From Clostridia bacterium (GTDB taxonomy: Bacteria > Bacillota > Clostridia > Oscillospirales > Butyricicoccaceae): a stretch of DNA of 5,714 nt. The position numbers and the translations under genes were made by a program. This document shows, piece by piece, positions 1-5,301 of this stretch. The notes beneath the pieces are model-generated. The model was not told the DNA's origin. It ran no database searches and saw only the letters and a list, made by a program, of their open reading frames with translations. Where the stretch lies: assembly GCA_017547995.1 (NCBI GenBank), contig JAFYNW010000188.1, positions 1 to 5,714 on the forward strand, given 5' to 3'. Position 1 is the stretch's first letter; each line of letters opens with the position of its first letter.

Positions 1-11
1 AATAATCATAG

Positions 12-29
12 AGGTATAATTTTATACCT
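12..29. repeat. AT-rich inverted repeat over the SagB-type gene stop codon
   Basis: AGGTATAATTTTATACCT is a perfect inverted repeat with 8-base arms and a 2-base centre. It includes the stop codon (22-24) of the SagB-type gene. As minus-strand RNA it can fold only into a weak AU-rich hairpin, and no clear U-tract follows, so terminator activity is uncertain. Confidence 0.45.
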
Positions 30-786
30 TGCCGACAGGAGCGAGATATACAACGAATTCGTCAACGCCGTCGATTTCGCAGAGAGCATCAACCTTTTCC
101 TGATTATAAGCACCGATGCCGCAAGTGCCGCAGCCGATAGCTTCACAGGCAAGGTAGAGATTCTGGCAGACGTGACCTACGTCGATGAGGACAACCTTCT
201 GTGCGTGTGTTGGATAGCGCCATTCGGAGCGATACATCACAGCACTCCAGAAGAATGTGACAGCACAACGGCCGACGAAAATCTGCTTGTTTGCAGAAGC
301 ACCGACGATTTCTTCCATATCGTCGCCGTATTCCTTTACGAGAAGGAGCTTGTGCTCTTCAGGGAGATAGCGGTAGATAGCGCGCTTGAGGCCTTCAACG
401 TTCATACAAGCAAGGTAGGTTTCGAAAGGATGACGTGCGCCTGCGGAAGGGACTGTACGGAGTGTGGCAGTCTTGCCAGGGCGGTAGTCACGGATGCCCT
501 GTGTATTGAAAAGGAGGTAAGAAAGCTCACTGAGTGTGATGCTTTCCTTGTTGAAAAGTCTGATGGACTTTCTTTCCACAAAAGCACGTGTAAGGTCATT
601 GTGCTTGAGTACGCACTCTTCAGGAGCAGGGAGGTCGACGATTTCGCCGTTTGGGTCGTAAGGCTTTACGAGTGGTGGCTGTGGCTTGCCGAGAGACTGG
701 TCGGATTTGACGTGGTCATCCCATTCGTGGTCCTTGAGATAATAGCGCAACGTAACAGGGTCAAGTTCTCTTAATTCTTCCTTCAT
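22..786 (-). CDS. SagB/ThcOx-type nitroreductase-fold dehydrogenase (stand-alone)
   Basis: The product is 254 residues and complete. It belongs to the FMN-dependent nitroreductase superfamily, SagB/ThcOx branch. Visible signatures are the phosphate-contacting ERKSIRLF at residues 71-78, the SagB-type PSAGARHPFE at 113-122, and a C-terminal block starting DVGHVCQNLYLACEAIGCG (202-220) and ending in APVGK. Family members oxidise azolines to azoles in thiazole/oxazole-modified peptides, together with a YcaO cyclodehydratase. No YcaO, precursor peptide or exporter is visible here, and the protein is shorter than streptolysin SagB, so the substrate is unknown. The C-terminal part is cysteine-rich (Cys207, 214, 219, 222, 236). 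No signal peptide or membrane segment is seen, so it is probably cytosolic. The start is supported by an AGAGG ribosome binding site 8 nt upstream. It appears monocistronic from its own promoter. Family call is firm; function is open. Confidence 0.9.
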   Translation of the reverse strand: MKEELRELDPVTLRYYLKDHEWDDHVKSDQSLGKPQPPLVKPYDPNGEIVDLPAPEECVLKHNDLTRAFVERKSIRLFNKESITLSELSYLLFNTQGIRDYRPGKTATLRTVPSAGARHPFETYLACMNVEGLKRAIYRYLPEEHKLLLVKEYGDDMEEIVGASANKQIFVGRCAVTFFWSAVMYRSEWRYPTHAQKVVLIDVGHVCQNLYLACEAIGCGTCGIGAYNQEKVDALCEIDGVDEFVVYLAPVGKV

Positions 787-824
787 AGTGATTACCTCTT
801 TCTTCAGTTTTGGTTTATAATATT

Positions 825-853
825 ATATTATAATATATCATCATAAAATACAA
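825..853 (-). promoter_or_regulatory. Candidate sigma-A promoter of the SagB-type gene
   Basis: On the minus strand, TTGTAT (848-853) and TAATAT (825-830) are 17 bases apart, about 40 bases before the start codon. The -10 area is a run of overlapping TATAAT-like words (roughly 815-838), so the exact hexamer is uncertain. Confidence 0.55.
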
Positions 854-865
854 GAGGTTTTTGTG

Positions 866-941
866 AAAATGTAGGGGGAGGTGACGGCGGTACTGCCATC
901 GGAGGAAATGAAACTTATCCAATGCGCCGCAGGCACAACAC
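866..941. other. Non-coding gap with mini-hairpins, probable repeat remnant
   Basis: No credible gene lies between the SagB-type promoter and the guaB operon terminator. The stretch holds a G-rich segment (874-883, GGGGGAGGTG) followed by an imperfect hairpin at 883-900 (GACGGC pairing with GCCATC around GGTACT), then GGAGG. A second hairpin at 923-937 has TGCGCC and GGCACA arms around a 3-nt GCA loop. That second hairpin directly precedes the dispersed repeat at 942-969. Confidence 0.5.
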
Positions 942-969
942 TTCTTCACTTTTCACTATTACCTATAAC
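942..969 (+). repeat. 28-nt dispersed repeat, copy 1
   Basis: The segment TTCTTCACT-n-TTCACT-n-TTACCTATAAC matches 26 of 28 bases with 3371-3398 on the same strand. It contains an internal TTCACT direct repeat with a 7-base step. In both copies it is preceded by AATG, a small hairpin of different sequence, and a CA-rich stretch. It lies next to the guaB operon terminator and encodes nothing. Confidence 0.75.
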
Positions 970-972
970 ATC

Positions 973-1003
973 AAAAAGGCACTCCCATTACTGAGAGTGC
1001 CTT
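973..1003 (-). terminator. Intrinsic terminator of the guaB-HAD operon
   Basis: Read on the minus strand, AAGGCACTC (995-1003) and GAGTGCCTT (976-984) form a 9-bp stem around a 10-nt loop. A short run of Ts (973-977) follows. It begins only about 5 bases after the stop codon of the HAD phosphatase gene, as expected for the end of that transcript. Confidence 0.85.
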
Positions 1004-1007
1004 GTCT

Positions 1008-1664
1008 TTATGCATTTAAGATAAAATCTCTGAGCTCGTCGGCTGTCTGTGCAAGAATAACGTTAGGATAAGCGCTCAGCTCTTCCTTACTGCCGTAGCC
1101 GTAAAGCACGCCGGCACAGTCAAGACCAAGCTCCTGAGAAGCTTCAAGGTCGTGATACTTGTCACCAACCATGAGAATCTTCGACTTGTCCTTTTCTTCG
1201 ATATTTTCAAGCACGTAACGCATAACAGCAATCTTGTTGTTGCGCTCTTCACCGAGAGAAGCACCGCCGGCAAAAGTGAAATACTTCATAATGCCGAAAT
1301 GCTCGATGATTTCGTGAGCGAAGTTTTCAGGCTTGCTTGTGCAGAGACAGATTGTATAGCCCTTGTTGTAAAGCGCATCAAGCATTTCTGTAACACCATC
1401 GTAAAGGCGGTTTTCAAACTTGCCGATTGTGGAATATCGTTCACGGTAGAGTCGCACACATTCGTGGGAGGTTTCTTCATCAAACTTGAAGATTTCACGG
1501 CAGGTCCAGAGAAGAGGAGGACCGATGATGCCGGAGAACATTTCTTCAGGCCATGTCTTGCCGGGGAAAAGCTTGTCAAGCGCATAGTCGAAGCACTTTC
1601 TGATACCGATGCCCGATTCTGTCAGCGTACCGTCGAGGTCGAACAAAATTGTTGAATATTTCAT
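1008..1664 (-). CDS. HAD-superfamily phosphatase, phosphoglycolate phosphatase/nucleotidase-like
   Basis: The product is 218 residues and complete. All four HAD motifs are visible: FDLDGTLTE at 8-16 with nucleophile Asp9 and acid/base Asp11; CTSKP at 108-112 (Thr109 or Ser110 as motif II); Lys144 as the motif III lysine; and GDKYHD at 167-172 with Mg-binding Asp168 and Asp172. The helical insertion between motifs I and II (about 15-90) is a C1 cap, as in phosphoglycolate phosphatases and 5'-nucleotidase-like enzymes. The substrate cannot be told from sequence. The gene is coupled to guaB: its ATG overlaps the guaB stop in TAATG, and the preceding bases are pyrimidine-rich with no Shine-Dalgarno. 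It therefore probably depends on ribosomes finishing guaB. That arrangement makes a purine-nucleotide-related substrate plausible but unproven. Confidence 0.9.
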   Translation of the reverse strand: MKYSTILFDLDGTLTESGIGIRKCFDYALDKLFPGKTWPEEMFSGIIGPPLLWTCREIFKFDEETSHECVRLYRERYSTIGKFENRLYDGVTEMLDALYNKGYTICLCTSKPENFAHEIIEHFGIMKYFTFAGGASLGEERNNKIAVMRYVLENIEEKDKSKILMVGDKYHDLEASQELGLDCAGVLYGYGSKEELSAYPNVILAQTADELRDFILNA

Positions 1665-3136
1665 TAGAGGGAGAGGGAGTAGTTAGGAGCTTCCTTAGTG
1701 ATGTAGATATCGTGTGGATGGCTTTCCTTGAGAGAAGCAGATGTGATCTGTACGAACTGACCGTTCATCTGGAGTGCTGGGATTGTCTGAGCACCGCAGT
1801 AACCCATACCTGCACGGAGACCGCCCATAAGCTGATAAATTGTATCGGAAACAGGGCCCTTGTAAGGAACGCGGCCTTCAACGCCTTCTGGAACGAACTT
1901 TGTGGAGCCAGCCTGGAAGTATCTGTCGCCGGAGCCCTTGCTCATTGCGCCGAGGGAACCCATGCCACGGTATACCTTGAACTGACGGCCCTGATAGATT
2001 TCTGTTTCACCAGGGGATTCTTCACAGCCTGCGAAGAGGGAACCAGCCATGATAACGTCAGCACCTGCTGCGATAGCCTTTACGATATCGCCGGAGTACT
2101 TGATACCGCCGTCAGCGATAACTGGGATATTGTACTTCTTAGCTACACATGCAACGTCGTAGATAGCTGTAATCTGTGGAACGCCGACACCAGCAACAAC
2201 ACGTGTTGTGCAGATAGAACCAGGGCCGATACCAACCTTAACAGCGTCTGCACCTGCCTTGATGAGCTCTTCAGCAGCTGCGCCTGTTGCGATGTTACCT
2301 GCGATAACAGGGATTTCTGGGAATGCTTCCTTAACCTTCTTGAGGCAGTTGATGATATTCTGGGAGTGACCGTGAGCGGAGTCGAGAACGAGAACGTCAA
2401 CGCCAGCGTTGATGAGAGCAGATGCTCTTTCGAGAACGTCCTTTGTTACGCCGATAGCAGCACCGCAGAGGAGTCTGCCGCGAGCGTCACGTGCTGTGTT
2501 AGGATACTGAACAGCCTTTTCGATGTCCTTGATTGTGATGAGGCCCTTGAGAGCGCCGTTTTCGTCAACGAGTGGGAGCTTTTCAACCTTGTGCTTTGCA
2601 AGGATGTCCTTAGCTTCTTCAAGTGTTGTGCCGACAGGAGCTGTAACGAGGTTTTCGCTTGTCATAACGTCGCGAATCTTCTGAGCGTAGTCTGTCTGGA
2701 ACTTGAGGTCACGGTTTGTGAGGATACCAACGAGCTTGTCGTTTTCGCAGATTGGAACACCGGAAATACGGAACTTAGCCATGAGGTTGTCTGCATCCTT
2801 GAGTGTATGATCTGGGGAAAGGAAGAATGGGTTGTGGATAACACCGTTTTCAGAACGCTTAACCTGGTCTACCTGATCAGCCTGTTCTTCGATAGTCATA
2901 TTCTTGTGGACAACGCCGAGACCGCCTTCACGCGCAACAGCAATAGCCATACGAGCTTCTGTAACTGTGTCCATAGCAGATGTGATGATAGGCACGTTGA
3001 GCTTGATGTTCTTAGCGAGAGTTGTACCGAGTTCTACCTGAGAAGGTACGATGTCACTCTTTGCAGGGATGAGAAGTACGTCGTCAAATGTGATGCCCTG
3101 CTTGAGAAACTTTGTTTCAAAATTATCGTTTACCAT
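1664..3136 (-). CDS. guaB: IMP dehydrogenase
   Basis: This enzyme oxidises IMP to XMP with NAD+, the committed step to GMP. With the start chosen here it has 490 residues, the normal bacterial length. The TIM-barrel N-terminus carries SAMDTVTEARMAIA (about 53-66). Two CBS domains follow (about 90-212; LTNRDLKF and LITIKDIEKA mark their ends). The barrel then resumes with VLDSAHG (NAD contact Asp252), the active-site loop GPGSICTTR (catalytic Cys309) and ADGGIKYSGD. The mobile flap follows (MGSLGAMSKGSGDRYFQ, with the Arg405-Tyr406 dyad), then EGVEGRVPYKG. An in-frame ATG four codons upstream (3146-3148) exists, but GGAGGA at 3141-3146 overlaps it and sits correctly for the ATG at 3134-3136, so I chose the latter. 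It is first in an operon with the HAD phosphatase gene. No riboswitch is seen in the roughly 35-nt leader. Confidence 0.98.
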   Translation of the reverse strand: MVNDNFETKFLKQGITFDDVLLIPAKSDIVPSQVELGTTLAKNIKLNVPIITSAMDTVTEARMAIAVAREGGLGVVHKNMTIEEQADQVDQVKRSENGVIHNPFFLSPDHTLKDADNLMAKFRISGVPICENDKLVGILTNRDLKFQTDYAQKIRDVMTSENLVTAPVGTTLEEAKDILAKHKVEKLPLVDENGALKGLITIKDIEKAVQYPNTARDARGRLLCGAAIGVTKDVLERASALINAGVDVLVLDSAHGHSQNIINCLKKVKEAFPEIPVIAGNIATGAAAEELIKAGADAVKVGIGPGSICTTRVVAGVGVPQITAIYDVACVAKKYNIPVIADGGIKYSGDIVKAIAAGADVIMAGSLFAGCEESPGETEIYQGRQFKVYRGMGSLGAMSKGSGDRYFQAGSTKFVPEGVEGRVPYKGPVSDTIYQLMGGLRAGMGYCGAQTIPALQMNGQFVQITSASLKESHPHDIYITKEAPNYSLSL

Positions 3137-3140
3137 ATAT

Positions 3141-3146
3141 TCCTCC
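3141..3146 (-). promoter_or_regulatory. Ribosome binding site that fixes the guaB start
   Basis: GGAGGA on the minus strand lies 4 bases before the ATG at 3134-3136. It overlaps the alternative upstream ATG (3146-3148), which has no purine-rich site of its own and is followed by an A/T-rich leader. The shorter 490-residue protein is therefore preferred. Confidence 0.85.
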
Positions 3147-3177
3147 ATTTAGTTTTTATTATACTTATTATCTTCTA

Positions 3178-3206
3178 AATATAGCACAAATCGACAACTC
3201 TGTCAA
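3178..3206 (-). promoter_or_regulatory. Strong sigma-A promoter of the guaB operon
   Basis: On the minus strand a consensus TTGACA (3201-3206) is followed after exactly 17 bases by TATATT (3178-3183). A TGC directly before the -10 makes it an extended -10 promoter. The predicted start of transcription is near 3171, giving a leader of about 35 nt. The -35 box is part of a perfect TGTCA-A-TGACA inverted repeat (3201-3211). Confidence 0.85.
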
Positions 3207-3215
3207 TGACAAATG

Positions 3216-3230
3216 CCAATTTTTAATTGG
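3216..3230. promoter_or_regulatory. Palindrome between divergent promoters, candidate operator
   Basis: CCAATTTTTAATTGG is a perfect inverted repeat (6-base arms, TTT centre). It lies between the guaB -35 box (3201-3206) and the -10 region of the glycosylase gene (3250-3258), abutting the latter's presumed -35. The position suits an operator that could act on either promoter. It is not followed by a run of Ts on either strand beyond its own centre, so it is not an evident terminator. No regulator is identified. Confidence 0.35.
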
Positions 3231-3258
3231 TGAAAAGCTGGCAATTTTATGTTATAAT
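3230..3258 (+). promoter_or_regulatory. Candidate extended -10 promoter of the DNA glycosylase gene
   Basis: TATAAT at 3253-3258 is preceded by TGT (3250-3252), forming an extended -10 element. A poor -35 (GTGAAA, 3230-3235) stands 17 bases upstream. Transcription would start near 3265, leaving a leader of about 150 nt filled with hairpin repeats. Confidence 0.6.
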
Positions 3259-3278
3259 TATAGTACAGAAAATATGTG

Positions 3279-3336
3279 CCTTCCCCTTGAGGGGAAGGGG
3301 GACCGCTTGCGGTGGATGAGGTGTAGGACGAAGTCC
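3279..3336 (+). repeat. Hairpin-rich dispersed repeat, copy 1 (38-nt core 3289-3326)
   Basis: A strong 8-bp hairpin, CCTTCCCC/GGGGAAGG with a TTGA loop (3279-3298), is followed by the ACCGC-TT-GCGGT inverted repeat (3302-3313), then GGATGAGGTGTAG, then a mini-hairpin GGAC-GAA-GTCC (3326-3336). The core at 3289-3326 matches 4259-4296 on the same strand at 37 of 38 positions (only 3300 G versus 4270 A differs). It lies in the predicted leader of the glycosylase gene. There is no U-tract after the strong hairpin, so it is not a typical terminator. Confidence 0.8.
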
Positions 3337-3347
3337 GTATTATTTAA

Positions 3348-3398
3348 TGTGAACTAAGTTCACACCACATTTCTTCACTATTCACTTTTACCTATAAC
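3348..3398 (+). repeat. Mini-hairpin plus 28-nt dispersed repeat, copy 2
   Basis: A perfect 7-bp hairpin, TGTGAAC-TAA-GTTCACA (3348-3364), is followed by a CA-rich stretch and then by the repeat at 3371-3398, which is 26/28 identical to 942-969. The stem sequence differs from that of copy 1 (923-937), although both have 3-nt loops and similar flanks. It ends about 20 bases before the glycosylase start codon. Confidence 0.75.
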
Positions 3399-3418
3399 TT
3401 AATCAAGCGAGGTCAATA

Positions 3419-4234
3419 ATGAAAATTATCGAGCATGAAAATTATATTGAAATAAGGGAAACCGAGCGTTTTGCACCGAAGCATACCTTTGAGTGCGGTC
3501 AGTGTTTCCGCTGGTTTGAAAAGGACGGGAAATTCGAAGGCGTTGCCATGGGCAGGAAGCTGACCGTCTGGGCAGATGAAAACGCCATGTATATGACGGC
3601 CACAAAGGATGAATTCGAAACTGTCTGGCGAAAGTATTTCGACCTTGACAGAAGCTACGAAAGCATCGCGAAGGCTTTCACAGGCGATGAGTTTTTTGCT
3701 CAGGCTGTCGGGTATGGCCTTGGCCTGCGTCTGCTTAAGCAGGACCCTTGGGAAGCCTTGTGCTCATTCATCATTTCACAGTGCAACAATATTTCCCGAA
3801 TCCAGAAAATCGTTGCAACTCTGTGTGAAAACTTCGGCGAGAAAATCGAGGGCGGATATGCTTTCCCGACTGCCGAAAAAATTGCAACCCTTGAGCTCAG
3901 TGACCTTGACGTCCTCCGCAGCGGATATCGTGCAAAATACATCCTTAATGCGGCAAAAGCCGTTGCAAACGGGGAGATTTCCTTTGAAAAAATGGAATCC
4001 ATGCCTACGGACGAGGCACGTAAGTATATAATGAGCCTCAACGGTGTTGGCAGAAAGGTTGCCGATTGCTTCCTTCTTTTCGGTATGGCAAAGTATGACG
4101 CTTTCCCTGTTGACACCTGGATGAAGAAGGCGAAGGACCATTACGATATCAAAAATTACGGCGCTCATTTCGGCGAGTTTGCCGGCATCGCCCAGCAGTA
4201 TATCTTCTATTATGCAAGAAGCCAGAAGATATAG
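3419..4234 (+). CDS. OGG1-like 8-oxoguanine DNA glycosylase/AP lyase
   Basis: The product is 271 residues and complete. It would excise 8-oxoguanine paired with cytosine and cleave the abasic site (base excision repair). The N-terminal OGG domain shows FECGQCFRW (24-32), matching the GQSFRW motif of OGG1 with Cys for Ser. The HhH-GPD core contains ALCSFIISQCNNISRI (113-128), the GYRAKYI segment (169-175), the hairpin LNGVGRKVADC (207-217) with catalytic Lys213, and FPVDTW (229-234) with catalytic Asp232. There is no C-terminal iron-sulfur cysteine cluster, which separates it from MutY and Nth. Lys213 supports a bifunctional OGG-type glycosylase over an AlkA-type one. GAGG lies 6 bases before the ATG. 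The gene is divergent from guaB, convergent with the acetyltransferase gene, and flanked by two copies of the same repeat. Confidence 0.92.
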   Translation: MKIIEHENYIEIRETERFAPKHTFECGQCFRWFEKDGKFEGVAMGRKLTVWADENAMYMTATKDEFETVWRKYFDLDRSYESIAKAFTGDEFFAQAVGYGLGLRLLKQDPWEALCSFIISQCNNISRIQKIVATLCENFGEKIEGGYAFPTAEKIATLELSDLDVLRSGYRAKYILNAAKAVANGEISFEKMESMPTDEARKYIMSLNGVGRKVADCFLLFGMAKYDAFPVDTWMKKAKDHYDIKNYGAHFGEFAGIAQQYIFYYARSQKI

Positions 4235-4239
4235 CCAAC

Positions 4240-4296
4240 CTACACCAGCATACCACCCGAGGGGAAGGGAGACCGCTTGCGGTGGATGAGGTGTAG
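4240..4296 (+). repeat. Hairpin-rich dispersed repeat, copy 2 (38-nt core 4259-4296)
   Basis: The core at 4259-4296 is 37/38 identical to 3289-3326, but the left arm of the first hairpin is missing. Here the sequence can form a larger structure: CTACACC (4240-4246) pairs with GGTGTAG (4290-4296), and CCACC (4253-4257) with GGTGG (4281-4285). The latter competes with the small ACCGC/GCGGT hairpin. It starts 5 bases after the glycosylase stop codon. There is no T-rich tract for intrinsic termination. Confidence 0.8.
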
Positions 4297-4335
4297 CCAC
4301 AGGCGCTTTATTAAATGCATCGCAGATACCTTGAC

Positions 4336-4429
4336 GTTTGCAAAGCAAACATATCGAGCGGCAAAGCCGAATATCGAGCGCAATGGCGCATATCGAATCC
4401 GAAGGATATATCGCTTCTGCTTTGCGGAA
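4336..4429 (-). repeat. Array of five different mini-hairpins with a conserved TCGATAT linker
   Basis: In plus coordinates the hairpins are GTTTGC-AAA-GCAAAC (4336-4350), CGGC-AAA-GCCG (4359-4369), GCGC-AATG-GCGC (4378-4389), ATCC-GAA-GGAT (4397-4407) and TTCTGC-TTT-GCGGAA (4415-4429, one G-T pair). Between them stands ATATCGA (4351-4357, 4371-4377, 4390-4396), with a shortened ATATCG at 4408-4413. Stems differ in sequence and the linker is constant. The last hairpin ends one base before the stop codon of the acetyltransferase gene. The array would therefore be the 3' untranslated region of that gene, reading TCGATAT in the sense direction. Confidence 0.85.
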
Positions 4430-4430
4430 A

Positions 4431-5267
4431 TTATGCCTTCATCTTAAGTACTGCAATAGTTCTGACAGTCTTATAGCCGAGGGACTTATAAAGGCCGATA
4501 GCCTTTTCATTTGTAGAAACAACTTCAAGCTCAGCAAAGCCGCGCTCACTCATAAGGGCGCGGTTTGTTGCAAAAATTGCAAGCTGACGGCCGAAGCCGA
4601 GGTCCTGCGCCTCAGGAAGCACACAAAGATTTTCGATATGGTTGCCCATTTCGATAGTTACAGCCGCAATAGGCTTGTCCTGAGAGTTGATAGCAAGGAA
4701 AGTTTCGTATTCAAACATTTCCTCACGGTTGCCGTTAGGCACAATCTTGAAAGGCTCAGCACCGATGCTCTTACGCATATCGTAGAAAGCCTGACCGAGA
4801 AGCTCATAGTAATCTTCGTAATACTTGTCTTCGTAAGGCTCGAAAAGTGTAGCAGGTGTTGGGAGCAATTCATCGTTATAAATCATAGTGTGAGTTGCAA
4901 TCCAAGGAAGGAAGCCGATTTTGCCGCAGAAATTGATAGCTGCAAGGTCGTCTGCAACGATACGGCATTCGAAGGATTCAGCCACAAACTTTTCCTTTGC
5001 AAGACGGGAAATGCTGTGCCAGAGCGCCTTGCCGATGCCCTGACGGCGTACTTCCTTCTTTACAACGATGCCCACGTCGATACGCTTGCCCATTGCAAAA
5101 GGCTGGAAGAAGCCGAAAGCCACGATTTCGCCGTTAAGCTCGAAAACGAAAACACGGCCGTCGTTGTGCGCGATTATATCTTCTATATTGAGAAGTATCT
5201 CCTTGGCATTTTCAAGAGCAATTTCCTTGACAGCCTCGAGATATTCAGGTTTATAAAGCTTTACCAT
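4431..5267 (-). CDS. Tandem-GNAT family N-acetyltransferase
   Basis: The product has 278 residues with two GNAT domains. The first (about 1-130) has the acetyl-CoA loop RRQGIGKAL (74-82) and DDLAAINFCGKIGF (106-119). The second (about 140-278) has the loop QDLGFGRQLA (221-230) and the end motif NEKAIGLYKSLGYK (253-266). Acetyl-CoA-dependent transfer to an amine is expected, but the acceptor is unknown; mycothiol synthase shares the double-GNAT layout without evident closer similarity. I chose the ATG at 5265-5267 because GGAGG (5272-5276) precedes it by 4 bases. The frame stays open for 21 more codons upstream, but that stretch covers the promoter and encodes an unlikely Ile/Tyr-rich tail. 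No signal peptide or membrane segment is seen. The gene is monocistronic, divergent from pcp, with the hairpin array directly after its stop. Confidence 0.88.
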   Translation of the reverse strand: MVKLYKPEYLEAVKEIALENAKEILLNIEDIIAHNDGRVFVFELNGEIVAFGFFQPFAMGKRIDVGIVVKKEVRRQGIGKALWHSISRLAKEKFVAESFECRIVADDLAAINFCGKIGFLPWIATHTMIYNDELLPTPATLFEPYEDKYYEDYYELLGQAFYDMRKSIGAEPFKIVPNGNREEMFEYETFLAINSQDKPIAAVTIEMGNHIENLCVLPEAQDLGFGRQLAIFATNRALMSERGFAELEVVSTNEKAIGLYKSLGYKTVRTIAVLKMKA

Positions 5268-5271
5268 TATG

Positions 5272-5276
5272 CCTCC
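5272..5276 (-). promoter_or_regulatory. Ribosome binding site that fixes the GNAT gene start
   Basis: GGAGG lies 4 bases before the ATG at 5265-5267 on the minus strand. Upstream in-frame ATGs lack such a site and fall at or above the predicted transcription start, so the 278-residue form is preferred to a 299-residue one. Confidence 0.85.
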
Positions 5277-5301
5277 ATACGAGTAATATTTATACATTAT
5301 A

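Noticed and set aside
1198..1204. Isolated TCGATAT words inside genes (also near 4633, and ATATCGA at 5647-5653) as array members
   Set aside because: They lie in coding sequence, stand alone, and have no flanking mini-hairpins, so they are chance occurrences of a 7-base word.
3137..3171. Purine riboswitch upstream of guaB
   Set aside because: The predicted leader is only about 35 nt and A/T-rich, far too short for a purine aptamer, and no conserved core is visible.
1649..3178. A 509-codon open frame on the plus strand opposite guaB
   Set aside because: It is in exact codon register with guaB and has no recognisable domain or ribosome binding site. It stays open because guaB avoids the codons TTA, CTA and TCA, whose complements are stops. 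The same in-register open frames appear opposite the SagB-type, HAD and GNAT genes.
3279..3298. The strong GGGGAAGG hairpin as an intrinsic terminator
   Set aside because: It is followed by G-rich sequence rather than a T tract on the plus strand. On the minus strand it would lie upstream of the guaB promoter with no gene to terminate.
3112..3357. An 81-codon frame on the plus strand across the guaB promoter
   Set aside because: It starts inside guaB, crosses the divergent promoters and a dispersed repeat, and has no ribosome binding site or recognisable protein features.
4336..4429. CRISPR array
   Set aside because: The repeated units are only 6-7 bases and the variable parts are 11-15 bases and self-complementary. 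CRISPR repeats are longer and conserved, with non-palindromic spacers of about 30 bases, and no cas genes are present.
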